The notes under the pieces are model-generated. The model searched no databases and was not told the DNA's origin. It saw only the letters and a program-made list of their open reading frames with translations. From contig NC_081831.1 in assembly GCF_030867095.1 (NCBI RefSeq), forward strand, positions 67,160,716-67,224,715: a stretch of DNA of 64,000 bases. The letters are read 5' to 3'. This document shows positions 11,480-22,949 of the stretch, piece after piece. Made by a program: the position numbers and the translations under genes. The stretch is from Alligator mississippiensis (taxonomy: Eukaryota > Chordata > Crocodylia > Alligatoridae). Position 1 is the first letter of the stretch; each line of letters begins with the position of its first letter.

Positions 11480-12231
11480 TATTGCTCCTGCTGTCATGCC
11501 CTGAAAAAGAGCATGGATCCCAAAGATTCAAAGCATCTTCTGGACAAACTGCTTATTTCTAAGCCTTTAAGAAAAACTCCAGATAACTAGTGCCAGATGT
11601 AAACAGCTTATGGCATGCTAAGGAAGGCGTGAACAAGCCAGAGTGGTGGTGGTATATGTTAATGAGATTTGGCATAGCAGTTCTTCTGTACGTGGATGTG
11701 TCAGAACAGTGTCTGCTCAGGGTTTGTGAGTGTATCTAGGATTTTGGAAAGGAGGGTGCAGAGGGTGAGGTACATCATCACATATAAAATGATACACATT
11801 TTTCTCCATTTCAAAATAAACTAGAAGCTTTGCTAATAGGCTAGGGGCCTAGGCCTGTATTTAGTCAGCTTAACTGAAAAAAAAAAAACCAATATAACTT
11901 TGTTGGAATGAGTTAAAAGCAATGTGCAGAGCTGTGAAATAGGATCTTGGTTACCAGGAACAGCTAACAGACAGCAGAGTTGCAGAACAAAGGATTACTT
12001 GACTGGTAAAATATGCAAGTGCAGCAGTGCCCCTCCACCCCGTCAGAGTGCGTCTACACTTCACCGCTGCCTCGGGCACTTAACTGGGTTCTAGCCTGGA
12101 CTCCTCCCGCTGTCATCCCTGATTCAGGTTTAGGCAGAAAGCGGACCATGGTAGTACTTTAGAGGCTAACTGGTTCAAGGAGCAGATAGTCTCTAGGGTG
12201 CAACTTTACCCTGACTCCAGCTGAACACAGC
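11480..12231. other. Intergenic, nothing recognised
   Basis: No exon or identified repeat. The A-tract at 11879-11888 is unremarkable. The last 200 bp lead into the inverted-repeat complex and could belong to the same unknown repeat. Confidence 0.4.
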
Positions 12232-13111
12232 TAACTGCCTCTCTGTGATCCAGGTTGAGATGTGCTTTAAGCCTATAGTGGCTTAATGAGTTAGGTGGAT
12301 GGATAAGAGCACAGAGTCTCAAAGAAATCACGGAGTCTGCCAATGCCCCAGCAACCAACACAATTGACTGGGAAAGAAGTCTGGAGCTCCTCAGCTCACA
12401 GTAACCTGGGCCATGCCCCTAGCACCCAGGAGTCTGTAAAGAAGGCCCATGTGCTGTGCTAAGTGTGATACAACCTGTTCACATGCAGAATTAAACCACC
12501 TTTAGATGCCCTTGACACAGACCTAGGTACAGAGAAAGCAATAGTGGGCTTTAGGTCCCTTGGTCCCAAAACAGACTCTGTACTCTTATCCATCCACCTA
12601 GCTCATTATGCCACTATAAGCTTAAAGCATCTCTCAGCCTGGATCACACAGAGGCAGTTATCTTGAAGGGTTTTTTTGCAGATGTGCTGCAGAGCAGCTT
12701 TATTGATCTAGTTTTTGGGACCAAGGGACCTAAAGCAGACTATTGCTTTTTCTGTACCTAGCTCTGTGTCAAGGGCATCTAAAGGTGACTTTATTTCTGT
12801 ATGTTAACAGGTTGTATCACACTTAGCATACCACCTGGGCCTTCTTTACAGGCTCATGGGTGCTAGGGGCATGGTCCAGGTTACTGTGAGCTGAGGAGCT
12901 CCAGACTTCTTTCCCAGTCAATGTGTTAGTCGCTGGGGCATTGGCAGACTCCGTGATTTCTCCTGCATGCTCACTGCAAAGCCACCTTTAGATGCCCTTG
13001 ACACAGAGCTAGGTAAAGAAAAAGCAATAGGCTGCTTTAGGTCCCTTGGTCCCAAAAACTAGATCAATAAAGCTGTTCTGCAGCAAATCTGCAAAAAAAA
13101 CTCCAAGATAA
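12232..13111. repeat. Nested inverted-repeat complex, unknown family
   Basis: Three interlocking inverted pairs cover almost the whole interval. Pair 1: 12232-12318 with 12573-12660 (about 88% by eye). Pair 2: 12323-12568 with 12716-12961, both 246 bp (about 90% or more). Pair 3: 12660-12790 with 12982-13111. The order is A-B-A'-C-B', then a partial B and C'. A-box words such as TTAGATGCCCTTGACACAG occur three times (two +, one -). No TIR/TSD or coding signal identifies the parent element. Confidence 0.9.
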
Positions 13112-14086
13112 TCATGTGACTTTCAAACTAAGCGGGGAATATTACTCAGGATGAAGCAGTAGGACATCTGGGGCACAGGAATATGACTCAAGTAACCTGC
13201 TTTTCTGTGACCCTGGCCCAGTCATTAGAGTCCTATCCAAAAAGCACACATTTTGTGTTCAGTTTAGGCACCCGAGTCCAATAGTGTGAGCTTGAAAAAC
13301 CCCTCTCCAGTTGCCGCTATGCACTGTAGGTATGCAAGTCCCAATGGTACCTTACTCTTTGACTTCCAGGTTTCCCAGCATCACCAGTTCTGTCTCCAGG
13401 CATACCCAGAAGTACTGCGGACTCAGTGGGGCCAGTCAGGACAGCACATACCTCATGCCTAAACTGGATGCGAGTGTGTGCCCTTCCTAAGACTTATTCA
13501 GCATTAACCCAACCTGTGAGGAGTTAAATGTGGTGGAGCTCTTGGAGTCCAACACTTGCCTACAAGGTCTGACTCCCCACAGATTACAGGGGTAACTGCC
13601 ACTTTCTTTCCAAATGAAAGAGGGAGCTTGAGAGAGTGGTGTCACTTCCCCCTGCCTCCCCACTGTATAATAATTGGGTGGTTACAGCTGAGAGAGGATT
13701 TACGTACCTTTTCCCACTTCCCTGGGAAGTGCCAGAAGTACCAGAGTGCAGGTTATGTTGCAATGCGGAGCGGAGACACTTCCATCCAGTCTGAGAAGAT
13801 GTGCAAGAAAGAACTCAATGGTTGCTGGAGAGAGTGACAGGAAGCATGATGGCACTCACCTGGGAGAGGAGAGCTGGGGCTCCTATCCCTGTTCATATAT
13901 TTTAAATGAAACAGTCATAGGATAAAATGCTTGGAGCAGTGACCAGAATCTGGTTATCCCTTACCCAGCTGAGTCCGCACCTCGCTATGTTACAGTCTCA
14001 GGCTGTACGTCATTTCTGGCCCAATGAGTCTTTAATTCTTTTCTTCGTAGTGGCACCTCTTCAATGAAAGGGGTGGGAGTCCCTTC
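13112..14086. other. Unassigned sequence after inverted-repeat complex
   Basis: No splice-bounded coding signal or named repeat. A 93-codon open frame at 13556-13837 has no recognisable homology and I do not call it a gene. Confidence 0.4.
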
Positions 14087-14095
14087 ACTCCACAC

Positions 14096-14267
14096 TAGGG
14101 TGGCCATCATAAAGGACAGTCCGGATTTCTGCTACTCTGTCCTCTACCCTGTGTTGATACAAAACCCAATGCCTTTATGTCCTCTATCTTTCTCTGGAAG
14201 AGGAGGACATAAAGGCATTGGGTTTTGTATCAATAGAGGACAGAGGACAACTGGGCTGGCCACCCTA
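14096..14267. mobile_element. Palindromic hAT-type MITE with perfect duplication
   Basis: TAGGGTGGCCA at 14096-14106 and TGGCCACCCTA at 14257-14267 are perfect 11-bp TIRs. The flanks CTCCACAC (14088-14095 and 14268-14275) are an exact 8-bp target duplication. Inside, 14155-14184 and 14203-14232 are perfect 30-bp inverted arms around an 18-nt loop. The 172-bp element is almost wholly fold-back, and the intact duplication argues for a relatively recent insertion. Confidence 0.93.
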
Positions 14268-14339
14268 CTCCACACTGGCCTACAGGACACTGGTAATTCA
14301 CATATGGGATTAATGTGCACAAATAAACTCTAGAGCCTA

Positions 14340-15022
14340 TTGCCCTGGAGGTTTTTTTTGCTCCCAGGTGCATCATTTGAATGCGTACCCAGAAGCAAAA
14401 AACTCTGGAGCAATTAGCTCTGGAGTTTGTTTTATGCATAGCAGATGAAGCCTGTTGGGAGCAGCATGGGCTAGCAGAGGACCCAGAGGTTCAGCCTGCC
14501 AGCCCAGGGCTGCTGCAGCCGGGCTTCATGTGCTGCAGAGGGGATGGCTAAAAGCACAAGGGTGCTTCAATGCAGGGATAGCTGGCAGGCAGCCCCCATG
14601 CTGAAGCACCCTTGTCCTCAGCCAGCCCTCTTGCTGCCCATGGAGGCCCATCAGAGCAGCCCTGCGCTGGCAGGCTGACCCTCTGGGTCCTCTGCCAGCC
14701 CAGGGCTGCTCTGGCAGGGCTCCACATGCTGCAGAGCAGCTGGCTGGGGCATGGATATCCTTCAGTGTGAGGACTGCCTGCCACCTAGTCCTGCCCTAAA
14801 GCATCCTCATGCCCCAGCCAGCCCCATCACTGTTCACACATGCGTTTAATCACAGTAATTTACTACACTGTCAGATAGTCTCATCGGATACAAATACGAT
14901 CTTACAGTGTAGTAAATTAGTCTACACTGGCCTAATTGCCATGCATGTGCAGACAGTGGTGCTTTACTAAGCAGTAAATTAGTCTACTGCGCACTAAAGC
15001 ACACATGTAGGCACACCCTCAG
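14340..15022. mobile_element. Fold-back TIR element, TCTACAC-related family
   Basis: The right end GCACACATGTAGGCACACCC matches this window's TCTACAC family. The interior is GC-rich and palindromic: 14474-14503 pairs with 14666-14695 at 29 of 30 positions, and 14556-14569 pairs exactly with 14602-14615. Sub-terminal AGTAAATTAGTCTAC motifs occur twice. The left end is unclear and no TSD was found. Confidence 0.6.
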
Positions 15023-16210
15023 ATAGGAACTGGCCCTGGACATATGCAATGTAACTAGCAAGCAACAGCTTTATTTAAGGCTATAGACAGGGATGGTACC
15101 AGGCTAAAATGTACCAGCTACAAAGAATGGTTGATGTTGTTCTTAAATTGTCAGTCTCCTCCACAACAGATGTTGAAAGCCAGCTTTAAATTGAAGAGAA
15201 GGCAGAATTGAACCCATTTTAAATTTCATTCTCCTGTAAGGCTCCAAGGGTGTATCATTTGGCTTCATCTTAAATTTAATGTCGTGGTAAGCAGCTTACA
15301 CATAATAACGAATGGTTCCCCAGAGCTCTGTGCTGACGGCTAAGATCTATGTAAATGTGCCTGGTAAATAGCAAATAGCTTCCATAATCTGCAGCATACA
15401 CGGCTCCCTTGTTTGGAGGATCCATGTGTTTAATGGCTGTGAGACTGCCCACCCAACAGATGATGATATGTGCTTTGCTAACATTTGCTCATCTGTTAAA
15501 TAAAAACGGCCCTTATATGGCAAAGCGTTCAAGGTGAAGCCATTAATGACTCCAAACCAGATGTGAACTGCTGACTCCTATAAGTGTCACCAATGCAAGT
15601 GTCATAACTAGGAAACTAAAACATGCAGCTTGGGCCTTTGCCTCCACATGAACCTAAGCCAGGCTGAGCTCTGGGTTCCCGTTTGCATTCTGAGTTTCAC
15701 CACACAGGAGGGAGAACGGCTTATTCATTTTCCCAGTCGGGCATTTTGTTGGATTACTATGGAAGACGTTTCTGTAACATCATCCCTTGACATGCCCCTG
15801 AATGAGGAAATGCCACGGGATGTGTCTCTTAGCCTAGCATTTCAATGGTACCTTGATTTAAGCTCATTTTGAGGCAGCTAAGTGGAGGGGAAAGCTCTTG
15901 ATTTGAACTGCTCTCCTGGCCCTGAGATGGAAATGGCTTTATCTAAGCCCCAGGGGGAAACAAAAGTGCTACCGGCTAACCTTTAAATCTGTAATGTTTA
16001 CATGACATGCAGAATACAAATGACAATTCAAAGGGACAGAAAGGACTTACTGGGGATCCCCTTGGGGATTTCCTCTGTGTAGATGTTTTTCAGCTTGACT
16101 GACACCTTTTGCCATAAATGGGAAATGTGAGGGGTTTCAGCTTTCTGACGAAAAACGTTTGCCTTGTTGCCCTCATATTTGGATGCAGTATCTATTTTGG
16201 AGACCACTTT
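15023..16210. other. Intergenic, nothing recognised
   Basis: No supported gene or repeat. The open frame at 15630-15872 has no recognisable domain. Confidence 0.45.
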
Positions 16211-16216
16211 GACCCC

Positions 16217-16430
16217 CATTACCGTAGTATCTGAGCACCTAACTACATGAATCCTCACAGCTGCCCTGCTCAGGGGCAGGTAGGGGCATCCCATGATTTC
16301 CTATTTTACAGACAAGGAGCTAAAGCACAGAGAGGCTAAGTCAGTTGCCCAAGGTTACCCAGGGAGTCTGTAGGTGAGCAGGAAACTGAACCCAGTGCTC
16401 ACAAATCCTGTACTTGTGACTTGCTCCCAT
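16217..16430 (+). mobile_element. MIR/CORE-SINE or L2/L3-like relic
   Basis: The run TTTTACAGACAAGGAGCTAA, CACAGAGAGGCTAAG, TTGCCCAAGGTTACCCAGGG followed by ACTGAACCCAGTGCTC follows the ancient amniote pattern (ACAGATGAGGAAACTGAGGC...CAGAGAGGTTAAGT...TTGCCCAAGGTCAC). Diverged, with no clear ends. Confidence 0.6.
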
Positions 16431-16629
16431 ATTGAAACCCTCTTTCAGAATATTTGCAGCACACTGCAAAAGCTAGACTCCAAACTCATGTCACCAGCGC
16501 TGTTACTTCAGATATGTATGCTGCCATTGCATGGCCAAGTAGACTGGAACAGAACCAGTGACAATAACACCTCTTCATCCGTTGTCAATTGTCCCTGGTT
16601 CAGGGAAATTATCCAGTTAGGTCCTGAGC

Positions 16630-17431
16630 TTATTCATAGATTCATAGATGTTAGGGTCGGAAGGGACCTCAATAGATCATCGAGTCTGACCCCCTGCATA
16701 AGCAGGAAAGAGTGCTGGGTCTAGATGACCCCAGCTAGATGCCTATCTAACCTCCTCTTGAAGACCCCCAGGGTAGGGGAGAGCACCACCTCCCTTGGGA
16801 GCCCGTTCCAGACCTTGGCCACTCGAACTGTGAAGAAGTTCTTCCTAATGTCCAATCTAAATCTGCTCTCTGCTAGCTTGTGGCCATTATTTCTTGTAAC
16901 CCCCGGGGGCGCCTTGGTGAATAAAACCTCACCAATTCCCTTCTGTGCCCCCGTGATGAACTTATAGGCAGCCACAAGGTCGCCTCTCAACCTTCTCTTG
17001 CGGAGGCTGAAAAGGTCCAGGTTCTCTAGTCTCGCCTCATAGGGCTTGGTCTGCAGGCCCTTGACCATACGAGTGGCCCTTCTCTGGACCCTCTCCAGGT
17101 TATCCACATCCTTCTTGAAGTGTGGCGCCCAAAATTGCACACAGTACTCCAACTGCGGTCTGACCAGCGCCCGATAGAGGGGAAGTATCACCTCCTTGGA
17201 TCTATTCGTCATGCATCTGCTGATGCACGATAAAGTGCCATTGGCTTTTCTGATGGCTTCGTCACACTGCCGACTCATGTTCAACTTGGAGTCCACTAGG
17301 ACTCCAAGATCCCTTTCCGCTTCTGTGCCACCCAGCAGGTCATTCCCTAGGCAGTAGGTGTGCTGGACATTTTTCCTCCCTAGGTGCAGCACTTTGCATT
17401 TCTCCTTGTTGATGCATTTCTCCTTGTTGAG
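16630..17431 (-). mobile_element. CR1 LINE 3' portion with open ORF2 tail
   Basis: The minus strand reads through the 3' half of CR1 ORF2 without a stop (about 240 codons up from 16721). Motifs include KVLHLGRKN, EAERDLGVLVDSKLNMS, ILPLYRALVRPQLEYCVQFW, LERVQRRATRM and VWNGLPREVV. The CR1 3' UTR and terminal TCTATGAATCTATGA-type motif reach about 16630. It is 5'-truncated near 17431. At the truncation an 18-bp unit (GCATTTCTCCTTGTTGAT/G) is tandemly duplicated, giving NKEKC twice in translation. The open frame and CpG-bearing sequence suggest it is the youngest CR1 here. Confidence 0.95.
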
Positions 17432-19454
17432 AAATCTCATTGAAGTCAATGGATGTAGGATCAACTACTGGCTTGTCAGTTCTGGGATTTGAATGATACA
17501 GATTTCATAGACATATGGTAGTGTTTACTGGAAAAAATAGATCTTGGGGCTGTATCTCTTACAAGCCATGGAAGAATCCAGTGAAGAAATCCTTGAAACT
17601 TTGCTCTGTCAGTTCTTTTGTCAGTTTTGAAATAGAGTCTCTGTCATTGTGAAGTTGTTTGATTATATCACCAGGAAGAAAATTAGTCTGAAAAAAGAAC
17701 AAACTTTAAAAGCCCAATGCATCCCTCAATGGCCTCTCTGAAAAGATATTCTAATATATGGCATAATTGGAAGGACCCAAGCTAAGCAAAATAGTACAGT
17801 GCAACCTTAAAGTAGTAGATGATGATATAAACTTGGACAGCTCCTCTTAAGTATTAATGGAAATCTCAGAAAACTGAAATTGCCTTTTCCAGCATGGCTC
17901 TCATAACTGCATCTGCTTACCTAAGCCAAATAAAAAAAAAAAAAAAAAAAAATCAAATACTAAGCTGTCTCCCTATTCACTGTTTGAACTTTGAGTGTCA
18001 CTAATATACATCCTGAATAATACAGTTCCTATACGGGCAATACGCACTGGCTTCTTCAGCAATGGGAACCTATCAACTTGGTGGAAAATGCACTGACTAC
18101 ATTCTGTCTTTTAAAACCCCAGGAAATGAATGGACAAAGCCCATGGTAGAATCTGCCTTAGCACTTCTATGAGCATTTCAGGCTTGCTTGTATATTATAC
18201 AAATAGTACAGTAACAGCAGAGGTATCTAAATAGAGACATGATTGCACTGTCAAAATAGTTCCACACATTTGAATGCAGCCAGAGCCACCCCCTGCAGTG
18301 CCTGTAACTCTATAGCAGGCCCCCCGCTGCCCCATTAAGTCTCAAGAGAACGCTACTTCAGTCAGGGCTTGGGCACATGTGTGTATAGTGATATTGCCAA
18401 GCTTTCCACTGGGATAAAAAAGAACAGACATATGACATACAGCACTCCCACCCTACTGCACAACAGCACATTGCTATAGCTTACTTGAGTCTGGGGTAGA
18501 AGTCCCCCAGGAAAAATCAGAAGTCAAAGTGTGCCAGCGTCCGTTATGCAAGTGTTAGTCTCACTTGTTCCTGATTTATCCCGGAGTAGCTTTTGACTCA
18601 AGGCAAACAGGCAAGTATCTGCTCCCCCTCCCCACACATACCTTGTGGCAAAATGGGGTACTACCAGCCAACTGCATGTAACTACCTCAGAATATCTGTC
18701 TGTTCCTAATCCCAGGGACCATAGATGTCCAAATCTGGCATAAAGATGTCATGTGTCCAGGCCCTTATTTCCTCCTTCTCTCTCAAAGCTAACACACCAG
18801 CTGCAAGGCTTGAGCCCCACCCTCTATCCTCTGGATAACGCTATTTCTTCCATTAGACTGTATTCTTGAGGACAGGGACTATCTTTTTGCCTCGTGTTTG
18901 TAACAGCAGTGGGATTTAGGCGATGACTCAGGCTGCACGGCATTATGGTAATCTAATAATGAAGGTGTGCGCAGCCAGGATGACAGCAGCTGCCATGAAG
19001 AGCCAAACCAGCATGACTGGCTTGCTGGGCCACAGCACTGCACTGTCCTCAGCCAGGATGAGTAGGAAAGCTATGCGGTGGTGCAGGTCTGCAGAGATTC
19101 ACATTTAATGCAAGCAAATGTCTAACTTTGCCTGGGAAATGCACAGGTTCTTCAATCGCAGACAAGCCAGGGGGGCTGAGTGCCGGACAGCAGCAGGCTA
19201 AGCTTGATCAACACTGCCATCTAGTGAGATGGCTACAATTTCATTTTTCTCCCCTATTTAACTGGGCCAAATTCTCCTTTCCCTTTGTCTTCAAAGCTCT
19301 GCTCTCCTTCCGCGCATTAAGGCGCTCTCAGTCAAGGCTCGGGACCTGCAGGAGCAGTCAGTATTAACCAAGGAGCTACAACAACACAGGTGCCCGAGGT
19401 GAATTGTGCCAAACTCATCCTAGTTCAACAGAAAAACAAGGGCAGGGTAGAGAT
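17432..19454. other. Intergenic, nothing recognised
   Basis: Only a 21-nt A run (17932-17952) stands out. No exon or named repeat. Confidence 0.5.
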
Positions 19455-19525
19455 GTACCGGATAGACTAATTAAATCAGAGGAGTGTAAGCTTTTGTGAG
19501 CCTGAGCTCACTTCATCAGATGCCG
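19455..19525 (-). mobile_element. Penelope-like tail with hammerhead-like core
   Basis: On the minus strand: CTGATGA (complement of 19513-19519), then a perfect 6-bp stem GTGAGC/GCTCAC with a 4-nt loop (19496-19511), then AAAAGC, where a hammerhead would have GAAA. This continues to TTAATTAGTCTATCCGG. Conserved CUGANGA-stem II-GAAA order defines hammerhead ribozymes, which are known in Penelope-like elements. One core base departs from consensus, so an inactive relic is likely. Confidence 0.5.
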
Positions 19526-22500
19526 TCATAAAATAAAAGTAAATAAAAATGATAGTGCTGTAGTTAACATTTGCCCAGCATGCATTACATTTTACGTGAC
19601 TGCACAAAACACATAACCAATGCATGCACAAAAAAAGAAAACTAGGATAATATTTTCAGTGAACAACCACAACTAAGGGGTTGAGGGTGGCTTGGAGACT
19701 GAGGTCTGAGCATCACCATCCTCAGGTAAGATCTGCCAGGCCAATCCAAAAAGAGACTTTTGACTTGCAAGTAATTACATCTCATTCTTTTTCAGCATAA
19801 GATTCAGAGCGACCTTTATCAGAGAGACCAAATATCTGCTTCACCCCAGCCCCTTTATGGCAATTTAGATAGATACCATAACTATGCTCTCCACGCTTGG
19901 GTAAGGCTGCTCTAAGCGGCGTTGGTCATGGGCCAGGCAACTTCAGAACATGGAGAACACCAAGCTGAATGAAAGCCACCATTGCCTACTTCCCCAGCGA
20001 TTCAGTGTTCAGGCCATAACAGATCTGGACTAAAGGACGCTTTGCCTTTCATACTTATGATGAGCAGAGCCGATGCCTATTGTGGAGGTCATGGTTATAG
20101 CCCTGGTGGGGAGGTGGGAGGGAAAACGCAGGAAATGAGCACATACACTGTAATGTCTCTAAGGGGTCTGCTTTGTTTTGCTGTGACCCAATTGGGATGA
20201 CTCGCTTTGACCCTCGGGTGGGGGAAAGGAGACTGGTGCAGCGTATTGTGCAACTATGTTGGGGAGGGGGGGTGTTTGGGGGCTTGAGTGATGAAATAGC
20301 TGCACTATCTGCATACTTCTTTGGCATTAGCTGAACACGATAATTATGGCCGTTTTATAAAGGGATACCCTGACCCTTGGCCTGCTCAAGAAAACATAGT
20401 TGCTGTGTCAAGCTGTGGCTACTTGGAGCCCATTCCTGCGTCTCCTTGCTCATATCAACCTTGTCTATCCTCAAAACAACTTGCCCTTCCACCCTCTCCA
20501 TCACTACAGCTATCAATAGTCTTGCCTAGTTTCCTGCCTTGACCTCTGGGCAGCTTGCAAGCACCAGCTCAGACTCCAGTCCTGGTTCCCTCCTGAGGCT
20601 TCACCCTGCCGTTGAGGTTAAAATTAGGGAGGTTTTTCACTGGAAGCAGGGCCAGGCCTTGTATGTTTACTTAATAATATTTGAAATTCTTGTCACAAAT
20701 TATGTTGAGTACTCTATTCAAGATAAATATTGCCTACAGATACACTTGTGCAGGGACCACCCAATCCCTCTGCAGGCAGCTCCAGCTGAAATAAGTGAAG
20801 ATGCTAGGGCAAAAGTTAACCCTTTATAGTTTGGGAGTTTTCTATGGACTGTCTTTTTCCTGTCCACTCCTATGGGATGGGGTGTTTCTACCAATTGAGG
20901 AAGGTTGAAATTAGATTCAAGTGGGGAGGGGGTCAGATCCCCAACCCGTCTAGGTTCTGGATCCAGTCAAATGCAGGAAGAGGTGTGTTCGCAATTTCCT
21001 GTTCAGATGTGTCCAAACTTCTCAAAGAAGCACATGCAAGAGACTGGCATCCTTGACTCCTCACCCTACTCTCAAAGCCAAACTATGAACACCAGTCAAA
21101 CCATAGGTGAATCTTGACTGAGTTTCAAATTTTGCCCCTGGGGGTTTTTCTCACTACAAAACTGCTTAAATTGAAAGTACTTAAACACATGTGCAGCCTT
21201 TAAGAGCATCTCTGTTGGAAAATAACCTTATGTTTTATTAACAAATTGCCCCATGCAAATAAATGAATAATTGATGAACATAGAGCCGGTGGAAAGTGTT
21301 CAACTGACAGCATTCAGCATTTGTTTGCAGAAGACCAGGGCCACTGTGGGTAAATATATGTCATTGTTAATGGAGCAGAGTCTTACTGCCTGACTCCCAC
21401 AAGTAAAAGTAGCTCAGCTGCAGTGAATCCAATTAGACATGTAAAGCTATCAGGAACTGGATCAATAATAATGAAACAGCATTGGTGTGCCTAACTTGAA
21501 ACCAAGCCCATGCTAGTTGGCTGGCGTAGGTGCCTCGCTCATGAAAGAATATCTTCCATGCAGCTAATGCACTTGGGTTTCGCTCTAGTTGGGGAGGGAA
21601 AAAATAATACTTTGGTCTCTAGAGTAGGATGCCTGACAGCACGAATTCAGTACAGATTGTTGCACTAAGGACAAAGCCACTGCTAAAAGGTTGCAGCAGC
21701 ATGGTAGAGCAAGGAACACCAGAACATTGTACCTCCACAGGTTAGGGGCCTTCAATGGGGATGAGCCTCATTACCAGTTTTCCTGCAAACTGCAGGTCTG
21801 AGATTTAGGACTGGTGGGTATCTATAGTGGGAGGAGTCCCAGCTGCTAATTTGCCTTCTGTTGGCTGTGGAGGTAGGGAGTTCAAGGCCTTCTCTGGACT
21901 TCTGCCAACAGCTGTAAATGGAAAAGTTTATTTGAACACAACTGAATCATGCTGCCACCTGTGCAAGGTAGCAGAATAATTCTTCTTTTGGGGGGGGGGG
22001 GGCAGATAGAGGCATCATTTCAGTAAACTGGGATGGTTCATTCAGGAAGTCCATGATAGGACCACAACTAAGAGTTCCTATTTCCAGCTCTAGACAGACC
22101 AATAGAGTAATCTACTTCCTTAAAGCCCTGGGTCTAGGCCATGTCACAGCTACTTTATGCTGCTCCAGTGGCTTCTCCAGGCAGGAATTTGGCCAGAAAA
22201 GGGGTACTCCTCTTATGAAGCAGAGATAGTCCTGCAATATCCTGAAATGAGTGTGAAAGCTTGTGGCCAGAACAGGCTTTGCATAATGGCTTACAGTGGC
22301 TATGCAAGACCAAAATAATTTAGAGCAGCCCCAGAGGCTGCTCTAAATTGAACTATGGTTTGGGGACACCCCCAAAATACAGAGGTGTCCGAAAGCATGT
22401 TGTGCTTTTCTGCTCCACAAAACTACAGAGCTCAGTGAAACTTTTATTTTGCTCCTCTAACTGTTCTGGCAGAGAAGCACTGCAAAAAAACTCAAGCAAA

Positions 22501-22700
22501 GGTGTTAACATATGTCCTTGTCTATCAGAGGAACTTTGTCACCTAACAGTGCATATCGCTTTTATGGTGCAAAAGAATCAATTTCCCACAAAGGAATGTC
22601 TGTAATCCCTACAAAACTGCCTTCCCCTATCTGCCTCTTTAAAAAACTTGTTTCACAATTTTTACCAGAATTCCAGCTAGCAGAGTTTACCAAGCAATAA
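19526..22700. other. Intergenic, nothing recognised
   Basis: A 13-nt G run (21990-22002) and ordinary non-coding sequence. The part at 19600-19870 adjoins the Penelope-like tail and may be older element sequence, but no convincing protein match was seen. Confidence 0.4.
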
Positions 22701-22756
22701 ACTGACAGAATAAAACATCCTGGTTTGTTCTAGCTGCATTTTCCCATTTTCCCGCA

Positions 22757-22949
22757 TGACTCACAATTAATTACTGCAAGAGAAGTTTGGAGGGGGGCAT
22801 CCTTAACTTACTCTGAGCCTCCCCTCGGATCTGATCTTGGTACAGTCCAAAAAGTTTTCAGGTTAAGAAGCCAGAGGACTCTCTGTTTGCAGTATTGATT
22901 TTGGAGGTCTTACGTGCTTGACGGCTCAGGAGCAGACGTGCTAATCCAG
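22757..22949 (+). other. Candidate non-coding first exon (possibly CAPN6 5' UTR)
   Basis: A strong consensus donor CAG|GTAAGT ends at 22949. The preceding 190 bp is free of recognised repeats, keeps CpGs and carries TGACTCA (22757-22763, AP-1 type) where a promoter could start. Mammalian CAPN6 begins with a non-coding exon, and the coding exon at 32840 has an in-frame stop just upstream, so a separate 5' UTR exon is expected. The start is arbitrary, and strong donors occur by chance. Confidence 0.25.
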
